Shown piece after piece: positions 25,344 through 34,475 of a DNA stretch of 64,000 nt. Position numbers and translations under genes: made by a program. Location: the NCBI GenBank assembly GCA_964399535.1, contig CAYNRE010000009.1:124001-188000 (forward strand), read 5' to 3'. The stretch is from CAYNRE01 sp964399535 (GTDB lineage Bacteria > Planctomycetota > Planctomycetia > Pirellulales > CAYNRE01). The notes beneath the pieces were generated by a model. The model was given only the letters and a program-made list of their open reading frames with translations. It was not told the DNA's origin and searched no databases. How positions within the stretch are numbered: the stretch's first letter is position 1; every line of letters begins with the position of its first letter.

Positions 25344-26360
25344 ATGGAACTCGACCAGTTTCTCCAGCAGTTGCAAGAACTGCAGGAGTGGGCCACCGAG
25401 CGCCTGCAAGCGGCCGCCTCGAAAGATGACGTCGAGGCCGCCCGGGTCGAGTTCCTGGGCGCGCGAAGCGGCCGACTCAAGGAAGTGCAAAAAGGGCTCG
25501 GTGCCGTTCCCAAGGCCGACAAACCCGCCGCCGGCCAGCGGTTCAACGAGGTCAAGCAGTCGCTTGAGACCCTGCTGCAAGAGGCGCAAAACCGCCTGGC
25601 TCAGGCTGGTGCCTCGGCGACCGGACAGCAGTTCGATCGCACCGTTCCCGGGCGTCGCCGCCGGGTGGGCCGGCTGCACCCGCTGACGCAGACGATCGAG
25701 CACCTCAAGGAAATCATGGGCCGGCTGGGCTTCTCGGTGGCCGAGGGGCCCGAGGTGGAAGACGAGTGGCACAACTTTGAGGCCCTCAACATTCCCGCCT
25801 GGCACCCAGCCCGCGACCCCCTGGAAAACATTTATCTCAAGCTGGCCGAGCATACGGCGGGGGGCCCGCTGCTGTTGCGCAGCCAGACCAGCACCGTCCA
25901 GATTCGGGTCATGGAGGGGCGCCAGCCTCCGGTGCGGATCATCGCCCTGGGCCGGGTCTATCGGCCCGACACGCCCGACGCCACGCACTACCCCATGTTT
26001 CACCAAATCGAGGGGCTCCTGGTCGAGCCAGGCGTAACCATGGCCGACCTGAAGAGCGTGCTGCGGTTGTTCGCCATTAGCTACTTCGGCGGCGACGTGC
26101 ACATTCGTTTCCGGCCCTCGTTCTTTCCGTTCACTGAGCCCAGCGTCGAAGTCGATTTCGAATGGAACGGCCGCTGGATCGAAATGGGCGGAGCCGGTAT
26201 GGTCGACCCCAATGTGCTGGCCGCCGTGGGGTACGACCCCGACGAAGTGAGCGGCTTCGCCTTCGGCTTGGGGGTCGAGCGAATCTGTGCCCGGCGGCAC
26301 AACGTGACCGACATCCGCGAGTTCTACAAGAACGACGTGCGTTTCCTCCGGCAGTTTTGA
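25344..26360 (+). CDS. pheS: Phenylalanyl-tRNA synthetase alpha subunit
   Basis: Class II aminoacyl-tRNA synthetase catalytic subunit of 338 residues that, with PheT, charges tRNA-Phe. An N-terminal coiled coil (about residues 1-95) precedes the catalytic core: motif 1 region HPLTQTIEHLKEIMGRLGF, VEDEWHNFEALNIPAWHPAR, motif 2 VRIIALGRVYRPDTPDATH, and motif 3 FGLGVERICARRHNV. GAGGAG seven bases before ATG fixes the start. The reading frame is open further upstream but that part is antigenic noise from the rplT region. The gap to pheT is only ten bases. Confidence 0.97.
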   Translation: MELDQFLQQLQELQEWATERLQAAASKDDVEAARVEFLGARSGRLKEVQKGLGAVPKADKPAAGQRFNEVKQSLETLLQEAQNRLAQAGASATGQQFDRTVPGRRRRVGRLHPLTQTIEHLKEIMGRLGFSVAEGPEVEDEWHNFEALNIPAWHPARDPLENIYLKLAEHTAGGPLLLRSQTSTVQIRVMEGRQPPVRIIALGRVYRPDTPDATHYPMFHQIEGLLVEPGVTMADLKSVLRLFAISYFGGDVHIRFRPSFFPFTEPSVEVDFEWNGRWIEMGGAGMVDPNVLAAVGYDPDEVSGFAFGLGVERICARRHNVTDIREFYKNDVRFLRQF

Positions 26361-26370
26361 GTCGCCACCG

Positions 26371-28383
26371 ATGATCGTTTCCTGGCAATGGCTGCGCGAC
26401 TACGTAGCCCTCGAGATCCCGCTCGCCGAGCTGGAGTCGCGGCTGATGATGGCCGGTTTCAACCACGAGAGCACCACGCCGGTCGGGGAAGACTGGGCCG
26501 TCGATTTCGAGATCACCAGCAATCGGCCCGATTGCCTGGGGCACATCGGCCTGGCCCGCGAGGCGGCCGTGTTGTTTCACCAGCCGCTGCGCCTGCCCGA
26601 TCCCCATCCGCCTGAGTCGGGGCCCGCCGCGCAGCGCCAAATAACCGTCCGCGTGGAGTGCCCCGAACTGTGTCCCCGCTACACGGCCCGGGTCGTTCGC
26701 GGCGTCCAAGTCGGGCCCAGCCCGGCCTGGCTTCGCAACCGCCTGGCCACGGTGGGCGTGGCCTCGATCAACAACGTGGTCGATGTGACCAACTACGTGC
26801 TCTGGGAAAGCGGCCAGCCGCTACACGCCTTTGACCTGGCCCGACTCGAGGGTCCGGCCATCGTGGTTCGCCAGGGCCGCCCCGGCGAACGGATCGAAGC
26901 CATCGACCATCGCACCTACGACGTGGGGCCAGGCACCTGCCTGATCGCCGATGCTACTCGTCCCGTCGGCATCGGCGGCATCATGGGGGGCGCCGGTTCC
27001 GAAGTCACTCCCGGCACCACCGACCTGGTGATCGAAGCGGCCGAGTTCGACCCGGCCGCGATTCGGGCCACCGCCAGGCGACTGAACCTGCACAGCGACT
27101 CGTCGTACCGCTTCGAGCGCGGGCTCGATCCGGTCGGGGTCGACTGGGCCAGCCGCCGCGCTTGCCAGTTGATTCTCGAGTTGGCCGGCGGCCAGCTCTC
27201 GTCGGGTGTGATCGACGTCGGCCGCCCGGTTCCCCCTCGCCAGTCGGTTGTGTTGCGGCTCGATCAAATCGAGCGCGTGCTGGGCATCACGGTACCGCGC
27301 GAGCGGGTCATCCATATTCTCGCCTCGCTGGGGGGCGAAGTAGTGCGGTCGCATCCGGCATCGGTCGAGATCATGCCTCCCAGTTGGCGGCGCGACTTGG
27401 AGCGCGAGATCGACCTGGTCGAGGAAGTGGCCCGCATCAACGGCTACGATGCCATTCCTGAAGACGTGCGCGTGCCGATGGCTGCCTCGGCCCGCTCGGC
27501 CGAGGACCGGCTGCTCGAGCGGGCACGGCAACTCCTCACCGCCTACGGCTGCGACGAGGCCATGACCGTCAGCCTGGTGCCGGCCGAGTGGTCGACCGCT
27601 TTTTCGCCCTGGACCGGCGCATCCGCGCTCCAGTCGCAAATGCCGCTGCTGCGCGGAGCCGATCACCTGCGCCGTAGTCTGGTACCCAGCTTGCTGGGCG
27701 CCCGGCGAACCAACGAATCGCTCGGTAACACCGAATGCGACCTGTTTGAAGTTGCCCACATCTACCTGCCCACGGCCACCGGTCTGCCCCGCGAGGAACG
27801 GGTCGCGGCCTTCGTTTTGGCAGGGGAATTCGCCGATGCCAAGGGGCTGGTCGAACATCTGGCCGGCTTGGTGAGCGACCTGGTATTGGAGGTGCGCCCA
27901 ATCGACCAGTCGCTGCTCGACCGGCAGCGTTCGGCTGAAATCGTGCTGGGCGACCAGCCGCTGGCCGTCGTGGGCGAGCTCTCGGCCGAGGCGCTCAAAA
28001 CCTTCGAGCTGCGCGGCCCGGTCGCCATCGGCGAGCTGCGCTTGGGCGTCTTGGGCCAGCACGCGACGGGGCCCCCGCAGTATCGCCGGCTCTCGACCCA
28101 GCCGCCGCAAACGCGCGACCTGAACCTGGTGGTTGCCGAACCGGTAACCTGGGCCCAGGTACAAGCCATTGCCCGCCGCGAGGCCGGGCCCGACCTCGAG
28201 TCGCTCGAATTTCGAGATACCTATCGCCACCCCGAGCAGATCGGCTCGGGCCAGAAGAGCCTGCTTTTCAGCCTGGTGTTCCGCGGCCAGCAGCAAACCC
28301 TGACGGGCGCCGAAGTCGATGCCGCCATCGAGCGGGTCGTGGGGGCTTGCGGCCAAACGCTGGGAGCCCGGTTGCGAGCCTGA
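26371..28383 (+). CDS. pheT: Phenylalanyl-tRNA synthetase beta subunit, short form
   Basis: Beta subunit of the PheST tetramer, 670 residues against about 800 in E. coli. The N-terminus runs directly from MIVSWQWLRDYVALEIPL and RLMMAGFNHES into VDFEITSNRPDCLGHIGLAR. The EMAP/OB-fold tRNA-binding domain that normally lies between these is absent. The B3/B4 editing domain (INNVVDVTNYVLWESGQPLH, AFDLARLEG), B5 (VVLRLDQIERVLGI; EIDLVEEVARINGYDAIP), the catalytic-like core and the C-terminal anticodon-binding FDX-ACB domain (RRLSTQPPQTRDLNLVV, SLLFSLVFRGQQQTLT) are present. The context after pheS is standard. The gene shows no frameshift, so the domain loss is real rather than a pseudogene. Confidence 0.95.
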   Translation: MIVSWQWLRDYVALEIPLAELESRLMMAGFNHESTTPVGEDWAVDFEITSNRPDCLGHIGLAREAAVLFHQPLRLPDPHPPESGPAAQRQITVRVECPELCPRYTARVVRGVQVGPSPAWLRNRLATVGVASINNVVDVTNYVLWESGQPLHAFDLARLEGPAIVVRQGRPGERIEAIDHRTYDVGPGTCLIADATRPVGIGGIMGGAGSEVTPGTTDLVIEAAEFDPAAIRATARRLNLHSDSSYRFERGLDPVGVDWASRRACQLILELAGGQLSSGVIDVGRPVPPRQSVVLRLDQIERVLGITVPRERVIHILASLGGEVVRSHPASVEIMPPSWRRDLEREIDLVEEVARINGYDAIPEDVRVPMAASARSAEDRLLERARQLLTAYGCDEAMTVSLVPAEWSTAFSPWTGASALQSQMPLLRGADHLRRSLVPSLLGARRTNESLGNTECDLFEVAHIYLPTATGLPREERVAAFVLAGEFADAKGLVEHLAGLVSDLVLEVRPIDQSLLDRQRSAEIVLGDQPLAVVGELSAEALKTFELRGPVAIGELRLGVLGQHATGPPQYRRLSTQPPQTRDLNLVVAEPVTWAQVQAIARREAGPDLESLEFRDTYRHPEQIGSGQKSLLFSLVFRGQQQTLTGAEVDAAIERVVGACGQTLGARLRA

Positions 28384-28495
28384 GGCACACCCCCAGCGGC
28401 CCCCGAGCCGGCAGGTTCTCGGCACCGGCCAGGCTGCACTATACTACCGCCTGCGGTCTGCCTCCGGGTTTTGCCCCCAGCGGGAGCCAACGACC

Positions 28496-29047
28496 ATGAG
28501 CTCGCTTCAGGGTCATTTCCTGATTGCCGCCACCGACCTGGTCGACCCCAATTTTCGCAAGACGATCGTGCTCATGGTTCAGCACGACGAAGACGGGGCG
28601 CTGGGCCTGGTCGTCAATCGACCCACCAGCACGCCCCTGAAACAGGCCTGGGAACAGGTGCGCGAGTCGGCCTGCCAGCGGAGCCAGGTGCTGTACTTGG
28701 GGGGCCCCTGCCAGGGGCCGTTGATGGCCCTCCACGGTCAGGCCCACCTGGCCGATATCGAGGTGCTGCCCGGCCTGTACTTTTGCGGCGAGCCCGCGAA
28801 GCTCGAGCGGCTGGTCGAAGAACCCCAGCTCGAGGCTCGATTCTTCTGCGGTTACTCGGGTTGGTCGCCCGGCCAGCTTGAAAGCGAGCTGGAAGTCGGC
28901 GGCTGGCTCACCTGTCCCGCGACCCCCCGCGAGGTGTTGCACTTCGACGAAGATCTCTGGCTGCGAATCATCCGTCGGGTAACTCGACCCGATTTCTTCG
29001 CGACCCTGGGCCTGCGGGCCGGGCCGGCCGACCCCGCGATGAACTAG
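28496..29047 (+). CDS. YqgE/AlgH family protein
   Basis: A 183-residue protein of the DUF179 (YqgE/AlgH) family. Diagnostic segments are LQGHFLIAATDLVDPNFRKT, HDEDGALGLVVNRPTSTPL, YLGGPCQGPLMALHG and FFCGYSGWSPGQLESEL. Function is unclear: AlgH was linked to alginate regulation in Pseudomonas, but the family is widespread and the fold suggests ligand or redox-linked binding. GGGAG precedes the ATG at 28496; longer in-frame extension into the pheT spacer is rejected. A TATACT at 28440-28445 may be a -10 element, so it could be transcribed apart from pheT. Confidence 0.92.
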   Translation: MSSLQGHFLIAATDLVDPNFRKTIVLMVQHDEDGALGLVVNRPTSTPLKQAWEQVRESACQRSQVLYLGGPCQGPLMALHGQAHLADIEVLPGLYFCGEPAKLERLVEEPQLEARFFCGYSGWSPGQLESELEVGGWLTCPATPREVLHFDEDLWLRIIRRVTRPDFFATLGLRAGPADPAMN

Positions 29048-29090
29048 CCCCCTTCGGCTTTCAACCGCCGGCCGCGTCGCGCAGGACAAC

Positions 29091-29105
29091 GGGTGCCTTG
29101 CACCC
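29091..29105. terminator. Short hairpin between convergent genes
   Basis: GGGTGC-CTT-GCACCC forms a perfect 6-bp stem midway between the convergent YqgE and cyclophilin genes. No T-tract follows on either side, so it is only a weak bidirectional terminator candidate. Confidence 0.3.
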
Positions 29106-29156
29106 CACTCGGTGCAGCCCTGGCGCCTACCCCTGAACTTTCCGGTTGCCTCGCCG

Positions 29157-29702
29157 CTAAGCCGCCGGCGTGACAACAACCGTGGCCTTCTTGATGGTCA
29201 CGGGCGAAGTGGGCCGATCGCTGGGGCCGGTTCGCACATTGCCGATCGACCGCACCACGGCCAGGCTGGCCTCGTCGGCCGTCTTGCCGAAAGCGGTGTA
29301 CTGGTTGTCCAGATGCGGCACGGTCTCTAGGCAAATAAAGAATTGCGAGCCGGCCGAGTTTGGGTCGCTGGTGCGGGCCATCGACAACACGCCCGGTACG
29401 TGCTTGGTGGGGTTAAACTCGGCCTTGATCGTGTAGCCTGGCCCACCAGTCCCGTTTCCGGTGGGGCAGCCCCCCTGGATCATGAACCCCTTGATTACCC
29501 GGTGAAAGATCAGCCCGTCGTAGAAACCAATCTTGGCCAGGCCCAGTAGGTTTTTCACGTGGCCCGGCGCCACCTCGGGCAACAGGTCGAGCGTAATCTT
29601 GCCTTGGCTCGTATCGAGTTCCAACTGGTACTTATTCTTGGAAAAATCGATCTCGGCCTGGGCCGCTTCGACCTCGGCTTTGCGACTCTTGCTTCCGAAC
29701 AT
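29157..29702 (-). CDS. Cyclophilin-type peptidyl-prolyl cis-trans isomerase
   Basis: A 181-residue cyclophilin that speeds proline isomerisation during protein folding. Motifs: FYDGLIFHRVIKGFMIQGG, the Gly-rich GNGTGGPGY, FNPTKHVPGVLSMAR, and NSAGSQFFICLETVPHLD. The active-site Arg (FHRV), Phe, Met and Gln residues are present. There is no signal peptide, so it should be cytoplasmic. The N-terminal 28 residues (FGSKSRKAEVEAAQAEIDFS) form a charged helix before the domain. ATG at 29702 is preferred over a GTG 12 bases earlier because AAGGTGG is at the right distance. Confidence 0.93.
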   Translation of the reverse strand: MFGSKSRKAEVEAAQAEIDFSKNKYQLELDTSQGKITLDLLPEVAPGHVKNLLGLAKIGFYDGLIFHRVIKGFMIQGGCPTGNGTGGPGYTIKAEFNPTKHVPGVLSMARTSDPNSAGSQFFICLETVPHLDNQYTAFGKTADEASLAVVRSIGNVRTGPSDRPTSPVTIKKATVVVTPAA

Positions 29703-29846
29703 GATCAAGTCCACCTTTCCCTAGGAATCCGGCGGCCGCGGGGCCAATGGCTGGCGGCCCAGTTCATTTCCCACCAACGGTCAATACCTGGTCCACGCCG
29801 TTCGCGAGGCTGGAATCAGCCCCGCTGGCGTATTTCAACCCGGCGG

Positions 29847-31265
29847 TTAACCAAGTCCGTGAATCACCACGGTCTTCAGCTCGGTCATTTCTTCCACGGC
29901 GTAGCGTGGTCCTTCTTTCCCCAGCCCGCTTTCCTTCAGACCTCCGTAGGGCATCAGGTCGGCTCGCCACTGGGGTCCCCAGTTAATGTGAATGTTGCCG
30001 CTTTCCACTTCTCGGGCAAACCGCAGTGCCCGGTTCAGGTCGCGCGTGAACACCGCGGCGCTCAGTCCGTAGCGGCTGTCGTTGGCCAGCGCGATGGCGT
30101 CGTCGATGGTCTCGACCCGGGTGACCGCCACGGCGGGTCCAAACAGCTCATCGCAGCTCAGCCGCAGGGTGGGCTGCACGTCGGCCACCACGGTCGGCTC
30201 GAACAGAGAGCCCTGGCGACTGCCTCCGCAAACCAGGCGCGCCCCGGCCGAAACCGCCTCGTCGATCCATTGACCCACGCGCACCGCGTCGGCCTGGCGG
30301 ATCATCGGCCCGACCCGGGTCGCTTCGTCGAGCGGGTTTCCCGTCGTTAGGGCTCGCACGCGCGGAGCCAATTGTTCAAGGAAGGGGTCGTAAACTCGGC
30401 GATCGACAATCACGCGCTGCGCCGAAATACAAACCTGGCCCGCGTTGGCGTAGCCCGTTACGGCCGTGGCGGCGGCCACCTGCTCAAGGTCGGCGTCGTC
30501 GAGCACGACCAGCGGGCTGTTCGAGCCTAATTCGAGCGTGACGCGCTTGATGCCAGCCTGGCGACAAATGCGCTCTCCCACGTCGCGGCTGCCGGTAAAG
30601 CTGATCTTACGCACCCGCCCGTCGCGGCAGATTGCGTCGCCCAGTTCCGCTCCGGATCCGGTCAAACAGGCAATGGCCTCGGGGGGAACGCCAGCTTCAA
30701 GCAAGATTTCCACCAGCTTCAGTGCCGACAGCGGCGTGTCGCTAGCTGGCTTAATGAGCACCGCGTTACCGGCCGCCAGCGCGGGCCCCACTTTGTGGGC
30801 GACCAGGTTCAGCGGGAAGTTGAACGGCGTGATGGCGGCCACGATGCCGCAGGGCACCCGCAGGGTGAACCCCAGCTTGCCGGCGGCCCCGGGCGCGCCC
30901 TCGAGCGGCAGCACCTCGCCGGTCAGGCGCTTGGCCTCTTCGGCCGAAAGCTCGACGACTTCGGCCGCGCGGCTCACCTCGAGCCGCGATTCGGCCAGGA
31001 TCTTGCCTTCCTCTTCGGTAATCAACCGGGCCAACGATTCGGCCCGCTCGCGCATCAGTTCCGCCGCGCGGCGCAAGATTTGGCTGCGCTGCCAGGCGCC
31101 CAGCCGAGCCAGGGCCCGAACCCCCAGGGACAACGTGTCCAGGGCCCGATCGACGTCGTCGCAACTGGCCCGCGGAACCGTGTCCACGGTGCTTCCATCG
31201 AATGGATTGGTCACGGCGACGCGTTGGTCGCGGTCTTGCCACTGGCTACCGAGAAACATCTGCAT
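29847..31265 (-). CDS. NAD(P)-dependent aldehyde dehydrogenase
   Basis: A 472-residue ALDH-superfamily enzyme oxidising an aldehyde to a carboxylate. Seen: ITPFNFPLNLVAHKVGPALA, KPASDTPLS, FTGSRDVGERI, the general base E245 in RVTLELGSNSP, catalytic C279 in GQVCISAQR, and LFGPAVAVTRV. The pattern resembles lactaldehyde, succinate-semialdehyde or non-phosphorylating glyceraldehyde-3-phosphate dehydrogenases; the substrate cannot be fixed. ATG at 31265 fits the family start, while the longer frame would run into the divergent intergenic region. uvrA is divergent, starting 207 bases away. Confidence 0.92.
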   Translation of the reverse strand: MQMFLGSQWQDRDQRVAVTNPFDGSTVDTVPRASCDDVDRALDTLSLGVRALARLGAWQRSQILRRAAELMRERAESLARLITEEEGKILAESRLEVSRAAEVVELSAEEAKRLTGEVLPLEGAPGAAGKLGFTLRVPCGIVAAITPFNFPLNLVAHKVGPALAAGNAVLIKPASDTPLSALKLVEILLEAGVPPEAIACLTGSGAELGDAICRDGRVRKISFTGSRDVGERICRQAGIKRVTLELGSNSPLVVLDDADLEQVAAATAVTGYANAGQVCISAQRVIVDRRVYDPFLEQLAPRVRALTTGNPLDEATRVGPMIRQADAVRVGQWIDEAVSAGARLVCGGSRQGSLFEPTVVADVQPTLRLSCDELFGPAVAVTRVETIDDAIALANDSRYGLSAAVFTRDLNRALRFAREVESGNIHINWGPQWRADLMPYGGLKESGLGKEGPRYAVEEMTELKTVVIHGLG

Positions 31266-31472
31266 CGTTGGGTTTAGCCAATGAAATCGAAGCGAAGTGG
31301 TAAGAAACAACCCCCACGGGCTGGTCAGCCTACGGGGATGCGAGCAGAGGGTCAACCGCCGTTGGCCGGCGCGCCTGGCGGCCCGCGGGCCGGGTGGCCA
31401 ACCAGGCCCGGGCGGCTATCATAACGGGGTTCGTCACCACCTTCGTGGGCCAACCGCAGCACCGTACCCGCC

Positions 31473-34373
31473 ATGCCTCCCTCTCGGTCGATCCAACTGC
31501 GCGGCGTCGAGGTTCACAACCTCAAGCACGTGGACCTCGACATTCCCCACCGCCAGCTCGTGGTGTTTTGCGGGGTCAGCGGCAGCGGCAAGAGCAGCCT
31601 GGCCTTCGACACGCTCTACGCCGAGGGGCAGCGCCGCTATATCGAAAGTTTTTCGGCCTACACCCGGCAATTTCTCGAACGCCTGGAAAAGCCGGCCGCC
31701 GAGCGCATCGACGGAATTCCACCCGCCGCCGCGGTCGCTCATCAAAGCCCCAACCGCTCGAGCCGTTCGACGATCGGCACCCTGACCGAAATTAACGACT
31801 ATCTGCGGCTGCTCTTTGCTCGCATTGGCCAGGTAATTTGTCGCGGCTGCGGCCGCGAGGTCCGCCGCGAAACGCCCCAAGACGTGGTTCGGGCGATGGC
31901 CGAGCTGCCTCCGGGCACGCGTCTGATGATCGCTTTCGCGGCCGAACCATCGACGGGGTCCGCGGGCCCCGATCTCGCGGCCTCGCTGGTCGAAGAGGGG
32001 TTCTCGCGCATCCTGGTCGGTTCGCGACTGTTTTCCTTGGGCCAGGGGTCCTCCGTACAGGCGGAACTGGTCGGGGCCCTCGACCGCGTCCGCGGCGAGC
32101 AGCCGATCGACGTCATCGTCGATCGCGTTACGGCCGGCTCCACCGACCCCGCCCGGCTCCGCGATTCGCTCGAACTGGCGTTTGGCCGAGGCGCGGGGGC
32201 CGCCGTGGTCTACGTGGCCGGTCCGCCCGAAGATGCCGATCCCGCGGCTCCGCAGCGCGCCTGGTGGCGCCAAGGAACGAGCCGATCGGTCGATGATCAG
32301 CCCTGGCAGCGCACGGTCTGGAGCAATCGACTTCGCTGCGAACACTGCCAACTCGACTATCCCACGCCCGAGCCCCGGCTCTACAGTTTCAACAGCCCCC
32401 TGGGGGCCTGCCCCGAGTGCGAGGGTTTCGGCAACGTGGTCGACATCGACTTCGACCTGGTGGTGCCCGATGCCGGCAAGTCGCTGCGGGCCGGGGCCAT
32501 CGCTCCCTGGAATACGCCGGCCTATGCCCATGAGCTCGAGGAACTACTGGCGCTGGCCCCGGATTATGGCCTGCCGGTCGATGTGCCTTTTTCGCAGCTC
32601 GAAGAACAGCACCTGCGGCTGATTCGCGAGGGAGTTGCCGAGCGCAATTTCGGCGGCCTGCGGGGATTCTTCGCCTGGCTCGAGCGGCGCAAGTACAAAA
32701 TGCACATCCGCGTGTTCCTCAGCCGTTGGCGCAGCTATCGCCCTTGCCCGGCCTGCGGCGGCAGCCGGCTTAAAGCCGAGGTGCTCTGCACCCGGGTCGG
32801 CGGGTTGAATCTGGCCGAGCTGTCGGCCCTGCGCATTCAGCAGGCGGCCGCCTTTTTCGCCCAGATCGAGTTGTCCGACTGGCAGCGCCAGGTGGCGGGC
32901 ATGGTTCTGGGCCAGGTCCGCTCGCGGCTCGAGTTTCTCTGCCGCGTGGGGCTCGACTACCTCACGCTGGAGCGCACCTTGCGCACCCTCAGCGGTGGCG
33001 AAGCGCAGCGCGTGGCCCTGACCTCGGCCCTCGGTTCTGCCTTGGTCAACATGCTCTACGTGCTCGACGAGCCCTCGGTGGGGCTGCACCCCAGCGATAC
33101 CAGCCGGCTGCTCGAGGTCATTCTGCGGCTCCGCGATCGCGGCAACACGGTCGTGGTCGTCGAACACGAGGAGGCGATCCTCCGGGCCGCCGATCAACTG
33201 GTCGAAATCGGTCCGGGCGCCGGCGAACGCGGAGGCCAGGTGGTGTTCCAGGGCACTCCGGCCCAAATCGTCGACGACCCGCACAGCCTGACGGGCGATT
33301 ACCTGGCCGGCCGCCGGGCCATTCGACAACCCAGCCGGCGCCGGCAACCCAACCACGGCTGGATTCGGCTGGCCGGAGCCCGCGGCAATAATCTGAAGAA
33401 CGTGACGGTCGAGTTCCCCCTGGGCGTGCTCTGCCTGGTTACCGGCGTCAGCGGAGCCGGCAAGAGCTCGCTCGTGGAAGACACGCTGGTCCCGGCCCTT
33501 TGCCGGCGGCTGCGCAAAGAGACCGATCCGCCGCTTGAATATGACGACGTATTCGGCGACGGCCAAATCGACGACGTGCTGCTCGTCGATCAAAGCCCCA
33601 TCGGTCGCTCGCCCCGCTCCAACCCGGTTACCTACCTCAAGGCGTTCGACGAAATCCGGGCCGTGTTCGCCGACACGCTCGATGCCCGCACCCGTGGTTA
33701 CTCGCCCAGCCATTTCAGTTTCAACTCGGCCGACGGCCGCTGCGAACAATGCGAGGGAGACGGCTACCTTCAGACCGATATGCAGTTCCTGGCCGACGTG
33801 TACATGCGGTGCGGCCAGTGCCAGGGAACCCGCTACCGGCACGAGATCCTCGACGTGAACTACCGGGGTCGAAACATCGCCGAAGTTCTGGAAATGACCG
33901 TCCGCGAGGCCTTTTCATTCTTCCGCGGCCATACCAAGGTTCAGGCCCGTCTCAAGCGCCTGATCGACGTGGGGCTCGACTACGTTCGCCTGGGTCAGCC
34001 CGCCAACACGCTCTCGGGGGGCGAAGCCCAGCGGCTCAAACTGGCCGGCTATATTTCCACTGCCCGGCGGGGGCGCTGCCTGTTCGTGCTCGACGAACCG
34101 ACCACGGGCCTGCACTATGCCGACGTGGTTCAACTGCTCGACTGCTTCGATGCGCTGCTGGCAGTCGGCCATTCGCTGATCGTCATCGAACACAACTTAC
34201 ACGTGATGAAGTGCGCCGATTATCTGATCGATCTGGGCCCGCAGGCTGGCGACCAAGGGGGGCGCATCGTGGCGCAAGGTACCCCTGAGGTGGTCTCACG
34301 ACAAAAAACCTCGCTCACCGGGCGTTTGCTGGCACCCCTGTTGGACTTGGAAGACGCTCAACAGCCCGTTTGA
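31473..34373 (+). CDS. uvrA: Excinuclease ABC subunit A (UvrA)
   Basis: A 966-residue damage-recognition ATPase of nucleotide excision repair. It has two ABC modules: Walker A GVSGSGKSS at residue 34 and GVSGAGKSS at about 658, signatures LRTLSGGEAQRVAL and NTLSGGEAQRLKL, and Walker B LYVLDEPSVGLHPSD and LFVLDEPTTGLHYAD. The first zinc module is CEHC...CPEC near residues 290-325; the second is CEQC...CGQC near 755-785. The UvrB-binding region around residues 120-245 is present (PPGTRLMIAFA...). Length and zinc modules fit the UvrA1 type. It is divergent from the aldehyde dehydrogenase and is not near uvrB or uvrC. Confidence 0.95.
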   Translation: MPPSRSIQLRGVEVHNLKHVDLDIPHRQLVVFCGVSGSGKSSLAFDTLYAEGQRRYIESFSAYTRQFLERLEKPAAERIDGIPPAAAVAHQSPNRSSRSTIGTLTEINDYLRLLFARIGQVICRGCGREVRRETPQDVVRAMAELPPGTRLMIAFAAEPSTGSAGPDLAASLVEEGFSRILVGSRLFSLGQGSSVQAELVGALDRVRGEQPIDVIVDRVTAGSTDPARLRDSLELAFGRGAGAAVVYVAGPPEDADPAAPQRAWWRQGTSRSVDDQPWQRTVWSNRLRCEHCQLDYPTPEPRLYSFNSPLGACPECEGFGNVVDIDFDLVVPDAGKSLRAGAIAPWNTPAYAHELEELLALAPDYGLPVDVPFSQLEEQHLRLIREGVAERNFGGLRGFFAWLERRKYKMHIRVFLSRWRSYRPCPACGGSRLKAEVLCTRVGGLNLAELSALRIQQAAAFFAQIELSDWQRQVAGMVLGQVRSRLEFLCRVGLDYLTLERTLRTLSGGEAQRVALTSALGSALVNMLYVLDEPSVGLHPSDTSRLLEVILRLRDRGNTVVVVEHEEAILRAADQLVEIGPGAGERGGQVVFQGTPAQIVDDPHSLTGDYLAGRRAIRQPSRRRQPNHGWIRLAGARGNNLKNVTVEFPLGVLCLVTGVSGAGKSSLVEDTLVPALCRRLRKETDPPLEYDDVFGDGQIDDVLLVDQSPIGRSPRSNPVTYLKAFDEIRAVFADTLDARTRGYSPSHFSFNSADGRCEQCEGDGYLQTDMQFLADVYMRCGQCQGTRYRHEILDVNYRGRNIAEVLEMTVREAFSFFRGHTKVQARLKRLIDVGLDYVRLGQPANTLSGGEAQRLKLAGYISTARRGRCLFVLDEPTTGLHYADVVQLLDCFDALLAVGHSLIVIEHNLHVMKCADYLIDLGPQAGDQGGRIVAQGTPEVVSRQKTSLTGRLLAPLLDLEDAQQPV

Positions 34374-34475
34374 GAAGCCCAAAACCGCGAGCGGCGGCTC
34401 GAGCCATCGCGATGTTGCCCTGAAGGCAAGACCCTAGTACCCCCCTTCACGAACCAAACCTGCCCCCGTGCATCG

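Noticed and set aside
26821..28425. 534-residue reverse-strand open frame over pheT
   Set aside because: pheT is certain on the forward strand; this is a codon-bias shadow.
32544..33842. 432-residue reverse-strand open frame over uvrA
   Set aside because: uvrA is certain; the antisense frame reflects GC-rich third positions.
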